Below are positions 1 through 9,130 of a stretch of 64,000 bases of DNA, piece by piece. The stretch covers positions 1-64,000 of the forward strand of contig JBEVXD010000013.1 in NCBI GenBank assembly GCA_040506275.1, written 5' to 3'. The position numbers and the translations under genes are program-made. This DNA comes from Thiodiazotropha sp040506275. GTDB lineage: Bacteria; Pseudomonadota; Gammaproteobacteria; Chromatiales; Chromatiaceae. Every line of letters begins with the position of its first letter. Within the stretch, counting starts at the first letter, position 1. The notes beneath the pieces are model-generated. The model was not told the origin of the DNA and did no database searches. It saw only the letters and a list, made by a program, of their open reading frames with translations.

Positions 1-646
1 AAAAAGAAAAGTGACTCGCCCGAGGGGGCGAAACAGTAGCGTGATGAGTTGATGGTAATAAAGAGTGGGTACACGCTTTAATGCCGCAATAATTGAATAA
101 ATTCTAACGAATAACCCGGAAAGGTGCGGCAGGCCGCACCCTACGACAGAACACTCAAACTACTCTCCTAAATAAATTCAAGTGTAGGGTGCGGCCTGCC
201 GCACCATGCCAAACTGAAACTAAACCACCTGACAATTCAGATTACAAACACTGCTGGTAGCGAACAAAGTATCCGGGATTTCTGGAGTATCTATACCCCA
301 ATGGCGCGGCAGGCCGCACCCTACATTTAGCTCCCAATAATGAATACGGTGCCGGCTTGTTAATCACTTTCTATCATGGGCGAAATATACAGAAGCACTC
401 TGACATCCTCTACCTCTGAGAGTGGGTTGCAGTGAGAGGATTTACTAAACCTCTCTCCGGTTTGTAACAGCAAATCGAGCAATGCGACAGACCGTCCTTC
501 TAATGAAACCTCATCTAAAAGATATTTCCACTGACTAAAAACGACATTCCCTAGGAATAAGATTTATCCCGACTTATAGGTACAGACGACATTTGTAGCT
601 ATCCCGACCAGTATTCTGAAAAACAGACGGAGATAAGGAGTGAAAG
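1..646. other. Intergenic region with palindromic repeats
   Basis: No gene was found here on either strand. The first 40 bases hold a short hairpin (TCGCCC/GGGCGA) whose minus-strand reading is followed by a T-rich run, so it may terminate a minus-strand gene lying outside the window. Three palindromic repeat copies follow (listed separately). The rest to the first small gene shows nothing recognisable apart from a good ribosome-binding site just before position 647. Confidence 0.5.
123..324. repeat. Three copies of a 22-bp GC-rich palindromic repeat
   Basis: Positions 123-144 read GGTGCGGCAGGCCGCACC followed by CTAC. Positions 184-205 are the exact reverse complement. Positions 303-324 repeat the first orientation with one change (GGC for GGT). 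Each copy is itself a hairpin (GGTGCGGC with GCCGCACC). A cousin with GGGGCAGGGCCCC in its core lies at 44.6 kb. The repeats are intergenic; a REP- or MITE-like mobile origin is an inference. Confidence 0.8.
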
Positions 647-736
647 ATGGAAAAATTCTGGTTATGGTTGGCAAATATGGCAGGCATATTAACCCTGGTG
701 ATGATACTGGCCTGGATGTACGATCTGCTTTACTGA
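647..736 (+). CDS. 29-residue single-span membrane peptide
   Basis: This small reading frame encodes MEKFWLWLANMAGILTLVMI and nine more residues ending in DLLY. Nearly all of it is hydrophobic, so it would span the membrane once, and it is rich in Trp and Met. An AAGGAG Shine-Dalgarno sequence sits six bases before the ATG, which is the main reason to accept so short a gene. A GTG at 640 opens a longer overlapping frame, but that frame runs out of phase into the next gene and looks spurious. The stop lies 21 bases before the membrane-bound AraC regulator, so the two are probably co-transcribed. I do not recognise a family. A role as a partner or leader peptide of the regulator is inference. 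Confidence 0.55.
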   Translation: MEKFWLWLANMAGILTLVMILAWMYDLLY

Positions 737-757
737 CGTCTAACCCGACAGGGCTTC

Positions 758-2026
758 ATGCAACCCGCGATCGACCTCTATTCAGCCATTATGCTATTGG
801 GCGCCGCCCAGGGTATGTTTCTGGCTCTGGCTCTGATCAATGCCAAAGGCGGCCTCCCTGTTGCGCAACGCCTACTGGCAATGCTGACGCTACTTTTCTC
901 ACTGGATTTGTGGCTCGCCTTTCTCCATCAATCCGGCTATATCACCGAGTACCCCCGGTTGCTGATCATCGATACCAACATCGATTTTCTGTTCGGCCCC
1001 CTGGCCTACCTCTATGTCTGTGCATTAACCGCCAGAGATGGCTTTCATTTCGGTATGCGACAGTGGCATCACTTTACCCCCTTTCTGTTTGGCTTCGTCA
1101 TTCTGACCCCTCTGTTTGTGTTGGATGAACCACATCTTCAGCATCTGCTTGGCGATGAGAGTATCCAGCAGGAGGGATCAGCCATCCTCTGGGCCGAGTT
1201 GGCGATTATTGCTGTGGGGGTGCTTTCAATCCTGCAGATGGCCATCTACCTTGTTGTTTCAATCAAAAGGGTCTTCAGACATCAACGTAACATTCAGGAT
1301 CAGTTTTCAGACATTGAGCATATCAACCTGACCTGGCTGAGAAATCTACTGATCGCCCTGGTTGCGCTCTACCTGTTCTATCTGGCGGATGTCTTTCTTT
1401 CTGATCTGCTCTCATTCCCCGAAGAGATTGTGGGTACTCACTTTCTGCTGATCGTATTTGTAATCTACAGCATGGGCTATATGGGTTTGCGTCAGCCTGC
1501 TATTTTCAGCCAAACTGCCCCATCAACAACTGGCCCACAAGGCCACCATGAATCCATACCATCAGACCCGGTCATTACCAGTGATTCTGAACCCGAACCG
1601 CCTGACAAGCCCGAGGATATTCAAGCTGAAGATGGCGTAAAGTATCAGCGTTCCGCTCTGGACAGTGAAACCAGTACCTTGCTCTATCAGGAGCTTCAAC
1701 ACCACATGGATCAACAACGTGCTTTCCTCGATAGCAAGCTCACCCTGCCTCAACTTGCCTCCCAACTGAGTATCTCCCCGAACTATCTCTCCCAGGTCAT
1801 TAACGAGCAGTCTGGTTACAACTTTTTCGATTTCATAAACCGTTATCGCGTCGATGAGGCAAAACGTTGCCTCACCACACCCTCTGGCCAGAGTAACGTT
1901 CTTAGCATTGCCCTTGACTCAGGATTCAACTCAAAATCAGCTTTCTATACCGCGTTCAAGCGTCATACCGGGCAAACACCGTCCCAATATCGAAAGTCTT
2001 CGCTCCCCCAAGAGTCCAACTCATAA
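758..2026 (+). CDS. Membrane-anchored AraC-family transcriptional regulator
   Basis: The 422-residue protein has a hydrophobic N-terminal half with about seven predicted membrane segments (residues ~5-240). A polar, Pro/Glu-rich linker (~250-300) follows, and then a C-terminal AraC-type double helix-turn-helix (~320-415). That region includes LTLPQLASQLSISPNYLSQV and the family signature around SIALDSGFNSKSAFYTAFKR, ending GQTPSQYRK. The architecture matches regulators that sense a signal in or across the membrane and bind DNA with the cytoplasmic end. The downstream lipoprotein hydrolase and upstream 29-residue peptide are candidate partners or targets. The ligand is unknown. Confidence 0.85.
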   Translation: MQPAIDLYSAIMLLGAAQGMFLALALINAKGGLPVAQRLLAMLTLLFSLDLWLAFLHQSGYITEYPRLLIIDTNIDFLFGPLAYLYVCALTARDGFHFGMRQWHHFTPFLFGFVILTPLFVLDEPHLQHLLGDESIQQEGSAILWAELAIIAVGVLSILQMAIYLVVSIKRVFRHQRNIQDQFSDIEHINLTWLRNLLIALVALYLFYLADVFLSDLLSFPEEIVGTHFLLIVFVIYSMGYMGLRQPAIFSQTAPSTTGPQGHHESIPSDPVITSDSEPEPPDKPEDIQAEDGVKYQRSALDSETSTLLYQELQHHMDQQRAFLDSKLTLPQLASQLSISPNYLSQVINEQSGYNFFDFINRYRVDEAKRCLTTPSGQSNVLSIALDSGFNSKSAFYTAFKRHTGQTPSQYRKSSLPQESNS

Positions 2027-2143
2027 CCTATTGATACTAAAGATCAATAAATACGTCCGACCTTACACGGACGGACGATAATCTGTCGGGCATCCGCCAC
2101 TATTCCCTTCAACAGCACAAGCTGTCTTTGTAAACCAACCATT

Positions 2144-2178
2144 ATTAACGGCACCTACCTATTAAGGTGCCGGGTTAA
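2144..2178. repeat. AT-flanked GGCACC hairpin before the serine hydrolase
   Basis: TTAACGGCACCT and AAGGTGCCGGGTTAA form an imperfect stem about 20 bases before the hydrolase start codon. The right half is the same sequence as the perfect 21-bp inverted repeat at 21808-21875, so this is a member of a dispersed repeat family. Here it lies in the likely 5' untranslated region. Confidence 0.6.
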
Positions 2179-2199
2179 TACTTACCGGGAGTAGAACCG

Positions 2200-3345
2200 A
2201 TGAAAAAAATCAGACATTTCTGGCCAGTAGCCCTGACCACCGCCTTACTGAGCATGACCCTGCTATCGGGGTGCCAATCTAACAGTAGCAAAGCAACCAC
2301 TAACGAGCGTTTTCAAGATGTCTTGGATGAGGCGGTCAGCAAAGGACTGCCTGGGGTATCCGTGAGAGTCGCCGGCAAAAATATCGACTTCTCAGGCAGC
2401 GCCGGAGTCTCTAATCTTGATACCCAGGAACCAACCAGCGTGGAGAGCCGGTTTTATGTTGCCAGCATCGGTAAAACCTTTGTCGCCGCAACCCTGGTGC
2501 AGATGGCATCTGATGGTCTGCTCAGTCTGGATGATGGTATTACTCAGTGGCTTCCGGATAGCGTCACAGGTCGTCTACCCTCAAGCGAGATGATGACCGT
2601 CCGCATGCTGCTCAACCACACCACCGGCATCTTCGACTTCCAGAATGATAGCGAAGATTGGGACAATGCCTTCATTGCTTCTGGTCCAGAGCGTCAATGG
2701 AGCCAGGAAGATGCACTGCCCTTCTTTCTCGACAAGCCACTCCATTTTGAACCCGGCACCAACTACAGTTATTCCAACTCAAACTATATCCTGGCTGCAC
2801 TGATTGCTGAGGAAGCCTCTGGCGAACCACTATATACCGCTATCCGCAACCGGATCATCGAGCCTCTTGGATTGACCAACACTTTACAGGGCGGCGAGGC
2901 AGAGGGTATTCCCGGAATGGTGCATGGCTACTTCGATAACGAAGGCGAGCAATTCGACAGCTATCCCTGGTACAGCCATTTCGGTTTAGCTGATGGTGGC
3001 ATTCAAACCACAGCTGACGATCTAGCCAAGTTTATTGTGGGTATTTTGACCAGTGATGCTGTATTGGATGACGCCATGCGGGCAGAGATGCTGCAACCCT
3101 CACTGCTCGGCACACCACCATCACTGTATGGCCTTGGGATCTCTATTAAACCGGTCGCCAATGGCGAAGAGGTGATCTACACCCACAGCGGCAAAGATCC
3201 GGGATATCAGGCTGAAATGCTCTACTTCGAGAACAAAGAGACTGTGATCACCCTCTGTGCCAATGGTAGCTTCGATAACTACGATGTGGTTGCTCAGGAG
3301 CTGTTGACCGAGATCTTCTACCTGCTTGAAGAGCTGCAGGACTAG
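2200..3345 (+). CDS. Serine hydrolase lipoprotein, class C beta-lactamase/DD-peptidase fold
   Basis: The 381-residue precursor has a lipoprotein signal peptide with an LSGC lipobox near residue 25, so it should be lipid-anchored. The mature part carries the three signatures of the beta-lactamase (PF00144) fold: the nucleophile motif SxxK in ASIGKTF (~residue 96), Y-x-N in YSYSNSNY (~residue 200), and an H-S-G triad near THSGKDPG towards the C-terminus. These enzymes act as carboxypeptidases, esterases or amidases in the cell envelope; the substrate cannot be read here. It follows the membrane AraC gene by 173 bases, which makes it a candidate target of that regulator. Confidence 0.85.
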   Translation: MKKIRHFWPVALTTALLSMTLLSGCQSNSSKATTNERFQDVLDEAVSKGLPGVSVRVAGKNIDFSGSAGVSNLDTQEPTSVESRFYVASIGKTFVAATLVQMASDGLLSLDDGITQWLPDSVTGRLPSSEMMTVRMLLNHTTGIFDFQNDSEDWDNAFIASGPERQWSQEDALPFFLDKPLHFEPGTNYSYSNSNYILAALIAEEASGEPLYTAIRNRIIEPLGLTNTLQGGEAEGIPGMVHGYFDNEGEQFDSYPWYSHFGLADGGIQTTADDLAKFIVGILTSDAVLDDAMRAEMLQPSLLGTPPSLYGLGISIKPVANGEEVIYTHSGKDPGYQAEMLYFENKETVITLCANGSFDNYDVVAQELLTEIFYLLEELQD

Positions 3346-3545
3346 CTTTTTAAAATCCCCTCACTCCGGCCCTCTCCCGGAGGGAGAGGGGGTCAAGAAG
3401 AGGGGTTGCCATACCGGAGCTTTAATCTATCTTGCTGTAGCCTTTACAAGGCATCAACATTCAAAACGAACGTCCCTTCTGCCCCAGGGAGAAGGCCAGG
3501 AGGGGATCAAAAAATAATACGATAGCTTTTCAAATCCCCTCACCC
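3345..3545. repeat. Dispersed non-coding repeat with CCCTCTCCC hairpin
   Basis: The segment is bounded by near-identical direct copies of AGCTTTTnAAATCCCCTCAC (about 3343-3362 and 3524-3543). Inside is a perfect 9-bp hairpin, CCCTCTCCC (3370-3378) and GGGAGAGGG (3382-3390). This kind of element is commonly scattered between proteobacterial genes. No reading frame in it looks real. Confidence 0.6.
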
Positions 3546-3588
3546 TAATCGCTTAGATTTATTCCGGACAGTCGTTTCCAGCAAGAAG

Positions 3589-4629
3589 TTAACCACCACG
3601 CAACTGCTGAAGTTTTTCAGCCGCTTGTCCCGATACAACTGTTTCCCTCGCCAACTCGATCCCTGCAGCAATTTCATCAACCTCGCCACAAAAATAGAGC
3701 CGCACGCCGGCATTATAGAGAACAGGGTTGAGTTGATCCCTCTCTTCTCCCTCCAATACTCCTTCTGTCAATGCAGCTGTAGTCTCTGGGTCGGCACAGG
3801 GACGATGATCCTGATGTGCCAACCCATAATCAGCGGGATCCAACTCATATTTAGACAGAACCCCTTGATGATAGTCCGCAACAGCAACCGGTTTCATCGG
3901 AAGCTCATCGCATCCATCCAATCCCTGCACCGCCAATACCCGCTGCTGACCACGTTCACCCGCAGCAGTAGCGAACCTTTCAAGAAAACTTTTATGGGCC
4001 GCACCAATAATTGAAAATTCAGCCCCGGCTGGATTAAGCATCACCTCACAGGCGTGCAGGAAGGAGCGATAGAAAAGGGTTTGTCGAATAGGTTTCAACC
4101 GTTCCACACCGTGCAGATAGCGCGTGGCATGAAGATGACCGAAACCTTTCTCTTCAATCGACTTTGCGACTTGCTGTGGCTCCTGGTAGGCCGGTATTCC
4201 CAGCGCTTCGAGTACACTGGCGGTGGTTACGCCATGCTTGGGGGGTAGATCACTGTTGCTGTGCATAACCACCGGTAGACCGGCTGCTGACGTTACCAGC
4301 GCGGCAGCCAGGCTAAGATGCAGGGCATTCTTACGACCATCATAGGGTCCGTTACAGTTCAGCAGCCGATCAACCTTGGGGGATATCAAGGTGGCATGGG
4401 CTTCCATGGCATCCAGGAAACCCTTCATCTCCTCAACACGGGCGCCCTTGAACCTCATGGCGGTCAGGAAAGCGCCAATCTGGGCTGGATGGGCTTCGGG
4501 GGACATTAGAAAGGTCAAGGCCTCCTGGGCCTCTTCCCGGCTCATATCCTTGGCACCTTTTGAACCTTTCGCTGTGGCGATAAGGCGTTTGCGAAATGCC
4601 TCTGCTGCGGAACTATTGGGCTGATTCAT
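3589..4629 (-). CDS. Anthranilate phosphoribosyltransferase-like protein (TrpD2/YbiB type)
   Basis: The protein is about 346 residues. It has the helical N-terminal domain of glycosyltransferase family 3 (~15-80; EEAQEALTFLMSP, AQIGAFLTAMRFKG) and an alpha/beta C-terminal domain. The PRPP-binding glycine loop of genuine TrpD (GTGGD) is replaced by CNGPYDGRKNA, so tryptophan biosynthesis is unlikely. The sequence instead matches the TrpD2/YbiB group, which is known to bind nucleic acid and is tied to stress responses in Escherichia coli. ATG 4629 is preferred over a TTG one codon earlier because GAGAG is well placed. It lies 44 bases after the HDO gene and downstream of oxyR. Confidence 0.8.
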   Translation of the reverse strand: MNQPNSSAAEAFRKRLIATAKGSKGAKDMSREEAQEALTFLMSPEAHPAQIGAFLTAMRFKGARVEEMKGFLDAMEAHATLISPKVDRLLNCNGPYDGRKNALHLSLAAALVTSAAGLPVVMHSNSDLPPKHGVTTASVLEALGIPAYQEPQQVAKSIEEKGFGHLHATRYLHGVERLKPIRQTLFYRSFLHACEVMLNPAGAEFSIIGAAHKSFLERFATAAGERGQQRVLAVQGLDGCDELPMKPVAVADYHQGVLSKYELDPADYGLAHQDHRPCADPETTAALTEGVLEGEERDQLNPVLYNAGVRLYFCGEVDEIAAGIELARETVVSGQAAEKLQQLRGG

Positions 4630-4673
4630 CAATAACTCTCAAGTGATTCACTGGCTGAGTGGTGCAATTCGAC

Positions 4674-5915
4674 TCAAGCAAATACAAAGGGGACATTGGG
4701 ATTCGCTTTATAGGCCTGAGCATCAACAACCCGCGCATCTGCAACCTCTTGTCTAGCTGCCAGCAGAGCCTGCTCAATACGATGGTCGGTTATTGCATAC
4801 CTTGACTCAAGATTAATCTGATTGATGTTGTCACAAGGCTCATCAAAAAGATGCCTATAGAGGCCACTCATCATGTTATAGCGACTCGACATCAGCATAT
4901 TGGTCGCCTGTTTCACCTGGTCCACATAGCCCTCTTCGTGACCCAGCAGACTAGTCGCCAGCATCACTGATATGGCATGTAACACATCGTATTGAACATG
5001 GGCGATAAAAACTATGAGATGGTGCTGGGTCAACTCAACATCTTCCCGCCAGGCCCAGCGGATCATCCCACCCAACAGCAGGCTGAAGAATTCAGGCACA
5101 CCCCATTCCATACCCAGACCAACAGATGAGAGGGATTCGAGCAGGTTGAATGATGAGTGCCCTGCCAGCAGACGCTGGGTCAATACATTGTCAGCAACTT
5201 CAGGCAACATGGGCAGATCCTGCTGCTCAAAGGGGATACCCAGACCTTCGAACAGATTACGGTACATGACAATGTGAGTGGTGGAACCTAGCAGACTGGC
5301 AAGATCAGGGTAGGTCTCTATGCTATGGGTACCTACACCATATTCATCGGCAAGTAGCTGCGCCAGGGTGATCTGAACAAGTTCAGAAACCCGTTCATTG
5401 AGACAACCGTAAGGTAGATCGATAAAACCGGAAAAACGTCCTTGAGCAAGCGCTACACACTGCCTGGTATTTTTAACCTGATTAAAGTAATTCAGGGCAA
5501 AAGAGACCAGTTGCTGTCGATCGAAATTCCCTTCGAAGATACGTATGAAGCAGGGATGGCGCCACACCGGATGAGACATCACATGATCATGCAGATCGAT
5601 AAACAGGGCCTGCATCGCTCCAGGTTGAAATATATTGAGTTCTGACAGCCGGTTTCCTGGCTCTTTAGCGGCAGTCTTCAACAACGTCTCAAAGACCTTA
5701 TGCAGTGAACTTCCCGATTCATCCAGATCACTGATGATGGCCGTAAAATCCTTTAACTGACTCTCACGAAATGCATCCAGAACCTGAGTCGCATCGAGAG
5801 TAAGCAGATTGGGCATGGGATGAACCCCAGGCAATAGAACCGGGCCTTCCAACTCATCACTTCGCAACAGATCGGAAAAAATGGATTGAGTATCATCTTG
5901 CGTTGCATTGCTCAT
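4674..5915 (-). CDS. Haem-oxygenase-like (HDO) iron-containing redox protein
   Basis: This is a 413-residue, mostly helical protein. Residues ~125-340 carry the TenA/PqqC/haem-oxygenase-like fold. An early helix reads HPVWRHPCFIRIFEGNFDRQ, followed by acidic and histidine-bearing helices (LLADEYGVGTHSIETYP, and HHLIVFIAHVQYDVLHA near 305-320). Those residues could supply an iron site. Annotated relatives are iron-containing redox enzymes of mostly unknown reaction. An AGGAG ribosome-binding site supports the start. It sits 50 bases downstream of oxyR and 44 bases before the TrpD2 gene, which suggests peroxide- or iron-linked expression. The exact chemistry is unknown. Confidence 0.65.
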   Translation of the reverse strand: MSNATQDDTQSIFSDLLRSDELEGPVLLPGVHPMPNLLTLDATQVLDAFRESQLKDFTAIISDLDESGSSLHKVFETLLKTAAKEPGNRLSELNIFQPGAMQALFIDLHDHVMSHPVWRHPCFIRIFEGNFDRQQLVSFALNYFNQVKNTRQCVALAQGRFSGFIDLPYGCLNERVSELVQITLAQLLADEYGVGTHSIETYPDLASLLGSTTHIVMYRNLFEGLGIPFEQQDLPMLPEVADNVLTQRLLAGHSSFNLLESLSSVGLGMEWGVPEFFSLLLGGMIRWAWREDVELTQHHLIVFIAHVQYDVLHAISVMLATSLLGHEEGYVDQVKQATNMLMSSRYNMMSGLYRHLFDEPCDNINQINLESRYAITDHRIEQALLAARQEVADARVVDAQAYKANPNVPFVFA

Positions 5916-5965
5916 GGAGACTCTCCTGCTCTACTGCTCTACTGCCCAAAATGGCAGGCTGTTTT

Positions 5966-6880
5966 CTAAAGCGCCTTGACTGTATTCGGCAGCTGGCTGC
6001 GGATCACATCAGCCAATGCATTCAGTGCCTGCTTACGTGGAAATGTCTTCCGGTAGACAAACTGAACCCGCCTGTAGGCATCTTTCAGAGAAAGCTTGCG
6101 CGCAATGATACCGGAATCGGTGGTCCAGGTACCACGTACAGCCAATGCAGGCACTAGTGTACAGCCAAAGCCCGCACCCACTAACTGCAACAGGGTCTCC
6201 AGACTGGCGGCACGAAGATCAGCCATCTCATCATCTATTGAGCCCTCTTTAATACGGCAGACATCCATTACCTGATTAGTAAGACAGTGACCATCTGCCA
6301 GCAGCAACAGATCGAGACGGCTCAAATCGCGCCGGCTGATATCTTCCTTGTCATAGAGAGCATGATCTCTGGGATGAGCCAACCAGAATGGTTCCTCAAA
6401 AAGGGGCATCACCTCAAGCTCCGGCTCTTTCACCGGTGTCGCCAAAATAGCCACATCTATCTGATGATCTAGTAATCGCTGAGTCAGCATATCGGTGACC
6501 TCTTCCGAGAGCACCAACCTCATCTGGGGATAGAGGGATTTCAAAGGCATCAGAATCAAGGGCACCAGATAGGGACTCACGGTAGGTATCGCGCCAACCC
6601 GTAAAGCGCCGGCCATCGGGTCTCGCTGGGCCTGGGCCAGCTGGCGGATCACATCAGCCTGCTCCAGGATCAGTTTGGCGTGTTTAACGATCTCCACCCC
6701 GAAAGGGGTAATCGAGACAGATCGATTGGTTCGTTCAAAAATCGTGACCCCCAACTCCTCTTCCAGTTTTTTTATCTGGCCACTGAGTGTAGGTTGACTG
6801 ACGAAACAGCGTGCGGCGGCATGACCAAAGTGCTCCGTTTCAGCAACAGCAATGAGATACTTAAGATCGCGCAAGTTCAT
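5966..6880 (-). CDS. oxyR: Hydrogen-peroxide-inducible regulator OxyR
   Basis: This LysR-type regulator has about 304 residues. The N-terminal helix-turn-helix (residues ~1-60) starts MNLRDLKYLIAVAETEHFGH and contains FVSQPTLSGQIKKLEEELG. The effector domain follows. The redox pair is present: DGHCLTNQVMDVC matches the E. coli OxyR Cys199/Cys208 segment, so peroxide sensing by disulfide formation is expected. ATG 6880 is preferred because homologues begin exactly there; an upstream ATG at 6916 would add 12 residues. It is divergent from the CbiX-like gene at 7118 and likely heads an operon with the HDO and TrpD2 genes. Confidence 0.92.
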   Translation of the reverse strand: MNLRDLKYLIAVAETEHFGHAAARCFVSQPTLSGQIKKLEEELGVTIFERTNRSVSITPFGVEIVKHAKLILEQADVIRQLAQAQRDPMAGALRVGAIPTVSPYLVPLILMPLKSLYPQMRLVLSEEVTDMLTQRLLDHQIDVAILATPVKEPELEVMPLFEEPFWLAHPRDHALYDKEDISRRDLSRLDLLLLADGHCLTNQVMDVCRIKEGSIDDEMADLRAASLETLLQLVGAGFGCTLVPALAVRGTWTTDSGIIARKLSLKDAYRRVQFVYRKTFPRKQALNALADVIRSQLPNTVKAL

Positions 6881-7117
6881 GGGTATTATCGACACCGACA
6901 ATGATATAAAGCTCAATCATACATCAGCCAAATCAGCTGCCAACAATGATGAATCGCAATTCACCCGACGATTGAGGGGTTTCATCTCTTGACGGCAACT
7001 TGTTGTCTCATGCCATCACCAGGATAATGACCGGAGGAACATCTATACCAATCGTCTACCCGGACATGCATTCAAACAGCCATTCACTCAACCGGGTAAG
7101 CAACCAACAGGAGCACT

Positions 7118-7954
7118 ATGAACAGACCAATCATCCTGCTGGCGGATAACGGTTCTGGGAAAGCCGGTGCAGTACTTAATCTGCGCAGGCTGGCCAAGCA
7201 GATGGGTGATCTGAGTCAACGACAGGTATATCCCGTTTCTCTACAACATGCAGATAAGATTCCAGTCGATGATCTTGCCGGAAAACCTGCAGATACATTA
7301 CAACCATTTCTGCGTCACAAACTCATCGAAGGTGAACGAAACTTTATTCTGATTCCACTCTTTTTTGGTCTCAGCCGAGCGCTTACTGCCTTTATTCCGC
7401 AACAGGTGGATCTGTTAAAAGCTGAATTTGGCGAATTCAATCTTCAGCAGGGTGATGTGCTCTATCCATTACCACAAGGTGAGCCAAGAGTGGCGAAAAT
7501 TGTTTTCGATCAGATTCAACAGAGCACTAATGGCGAAAAACTACAGCAGGTTGTGCTTGTGGATCATGGATCACCGCTCCCTCAAGTCACTGCAGTGCGA
7601 ACTGAAGTTACCAGGGACCTTCGTAATCTATTTGAATCAGATATCCCTATTTCAGAAGCCTCAATGGAACGCCGTAGCGGTTCAGAGTACGACTTCAACG
7701 GGGAACTGTTGGAAGATGAATTATCTCGAATTGCCGAGTTAAACCCTGAAATAACTGTGGACCTTGCTCAACTGTTTATCTCTCCCGGTCGCCATGCAGG
7801 TCCCGGAGGGGATATCGAGCAAATCTGCGAACGGCTGCGAGTAACCTTTCCCAGATTAAAGATCCGAATTTCACAACTCGTAGGGCAACATGACGGTCTG
7901 GCAGGCATTCTATGTGACAGACTCAACTCCGCACTAGCAGAAAACCACGACTGA
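7118..7954 (+). CDS. CbiX/sirohydrochlorin-chelatase-like protein
   Basis: The 278-residue protein looks like two half-domains. The N-terminal half begins PIILLADNGSGKAGAVLNLR and contains ERNFILIPLFFGLSRALTAF. The C-terminal half has VVLVDHGSPLPQVTAVRTEV and then LAQLFISPGRHAGPGGDIEQ. These match the HGS- and PGRH-type motifs of the CbiX/CbiK chelatase family, which inserts Co2+ or Fe2+ into sirohydrochlorin. The usual N-terminal HGS is replaced by DNGSG, so only one canonical metal histidine motif per chain is visible. A strong CAGGAG ribosome-binding site precedes the ATG. No other cobalamin or sirohaem biosynthesis gene is adjacent, so the metal and substrate stay open. Confidence 0.7.
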   Translation: MNRPIILLADNGSGKAGAVLNLRRLAKQMGDLSQRQVYPVSLQHADKIPVDDLAGKPADTLQPFLRHKLIEGERNFILIPLFFGLSRALTAFIPQQVDLLKAEFGEFNLQQGDVLYPLPQGEPRVAKIVFDQIQQSTNGEKLQQVVLVDHGSPLPQVTAVRTEVTRDLRNLFESDIPISEASMERRSGSEYDFNGELLEDELSRIAELNPEITVDLAQLFISPGRHAGPGGDIEQICERLRVTFPRLKIRISQLVGQHDGLAGILCDRLNSALAENHD

Positions 7955-8014
7955 TACTGCTGCCCCCCCCTGTTAAACACACCCTCACGGATCAGTAAGT
8001 TGATACTGGACAAT

Positions 8015-8060
8015 CCTGCTCGATCTTCATATCCTTCGAGCAGGCCTGCTTGTTCTTTTT
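8015..8060 (+). terminator. Putative terminator after the CbiX-like gene
   Basis: A perfect 9-bp stem, CCTGCTCGA (8015-8023) and TCGAGCAGG (8036-8044), encloses a 12-base loop and is followed within about ten bases by a T-rich stretch (TTGTTCTTTTT). Its position 60 bases downstream of the stop codon fits termination of the plus-strand gene. Confidence 0.5.
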
Positions 8061-8214
8061 CCTCTGAAACAGACCAGATAATTGCAAGGCCGACGCTTTT
8101 CGTGGAATTTCCACAGAGATTCCCAAATAGTTGCGGGACCTGCACCCATGCAAGATCCTGCCATAGGGACTCAGGTCTTTACCCCTGGTCTGATAGGGAA
8201 AGAGCACCAGCATC

Positions 8215-9114
8215 ATGTCGACGACTAATGCACAAAAATATGCCATCGTTTTCGCCGATATTGTCGACAGCACCCGCATGTATGAAAGCCTTGGGGATAC
8301 CCTTGCAAAAAAGCTGATCACTGAACTGGAAGAAGCCATCGCTGAAGTGGTCATAGAGTGCGGTGGTCATGTGGTAGAGATCATTGGCGATGAGGTAATG
8401 AGCCGATACAACGATGCCAGTACAGCGGTAGCAGCCGCCTGTCGTATCCAAGAGCGAGTCGACCTTTATGCGGAGCAGTCAGGTATGCCGATGGCTGCCC
8501 GAATAGGACTTCACTATGGCCCCGCCATCTTCGAACATGGCCGAATGTATGGCGATTCAGTCAATGTGGCCGCAAGAATGGCCGCAATAGCCCAGGCAAG
8601 ACAGATTATTACTACTGAACAGGTGGTAAAGGCGCTTCCAGACGAGCAGCGTCCGCTGGCCCGACGTTTCGACAAAGTAAAGGTTAAAGGTAAGTTCGAT
8701 CATATGATCATATATGATCTGCTGTGGCACAAAGAAGACATCACTTTTATACATACCGCACCGATCACACAGAGTCTGGCCACACGAACGCTTATCCTCC
8801 AATACAATAAGAAGACCTATCGAATGCCACCTACCCAGGGCAGCATACACATAGGGAGAGACCCGAAGAACGAGCTGATTGTAAATGCCAGCTCTGCATC
8901 CAGAACCCATGCGGTATTGGAATTCTATCGTGGCAAATATGTCTTAAAAGACATCAGCACCAACGGCACCTACGTAACCACTCAGAACCAGCAGTCTCTA
9001 TACCTCCGACGCGAGACCATACCACTGCTCGGTCATGGCCAGATAGGTCTCGGAGAACCGGTTTCCGAAAAAAACCGACACCTGATCAGTTACCACTTTC
9101 AGGAAAACCACTGA
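8215..9114 (+). CDS. Class III adenylate/guanylate cyclase fused to an FHA domain
   Basis: This is a 299-residue soluble protein. Residues ~8-175 form a class III nucleotide cyclase catalytic domain. It has the metal-binding aspartate motif FADIVDSTRMYE, the second metal motif IIGDEVM, and the transition-state region GDSVNVAARM. Residues ~195-295 form an FHA phosphothreonine-binding domain (IHIGRDPKNELIV, SSASRTHAVLEF, ISTNGTYV). The family makes cAMP or cGMP; the purine specificity cannot be told by eye. The FHA module implies control or localisation by Ser/Thr phosphorylation, yet no such kinase is in the window. Its stop is 16 bases before the mechanosensitive channel gene, so co-expression is likely. 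Confidence 0.88.
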   Translation: MSTTNAQKYAIVFADIVDSTRMYESLGDTLAKKLITELEEAIAEVVIECGGHVVEIIGDEVMSRYNDASTAVAAACRIQERVDLYAEQSGMPMAARIGLHYGPAIFEHGRMYGDSVNVAARMAAIAQARQIITTEQVVKALPDEQRPLARRFDKVKVKGKFDHMIIYDLLWHKEDITFIHTAPITQSLATRTLILQYNKKTYRMPPTQGSIHIGRDPKNELIVNASSASRTHAVLEFYRGKYVLKDISTNGTYVTTQNQQSLYLRRETIPLLGHGQIGLGEPVSEKNRHLISYHFQENH

Positions 9115-9130
9115 GCCTAGTGCCATAATC

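Noticed and set aside
123..324. CRISPR array from the repeated GC-rich units
   Set aside because: Only three copies, in mixed orientation, with irregular spacing and no cas genes.
640..1128. 162-codon frame from GTG 640 overlapping the small peptide and AraC gene
   Set aside because: It is out of phase with the well-supported AraC gene, has no domain, and its ribosome-binding site better serves ATG 647.
3625..4624. Several plus-strand frames over the TrpD2 gene
   Set aside because: They mirror a long conserved minus-strand gene and show no family resemblance.
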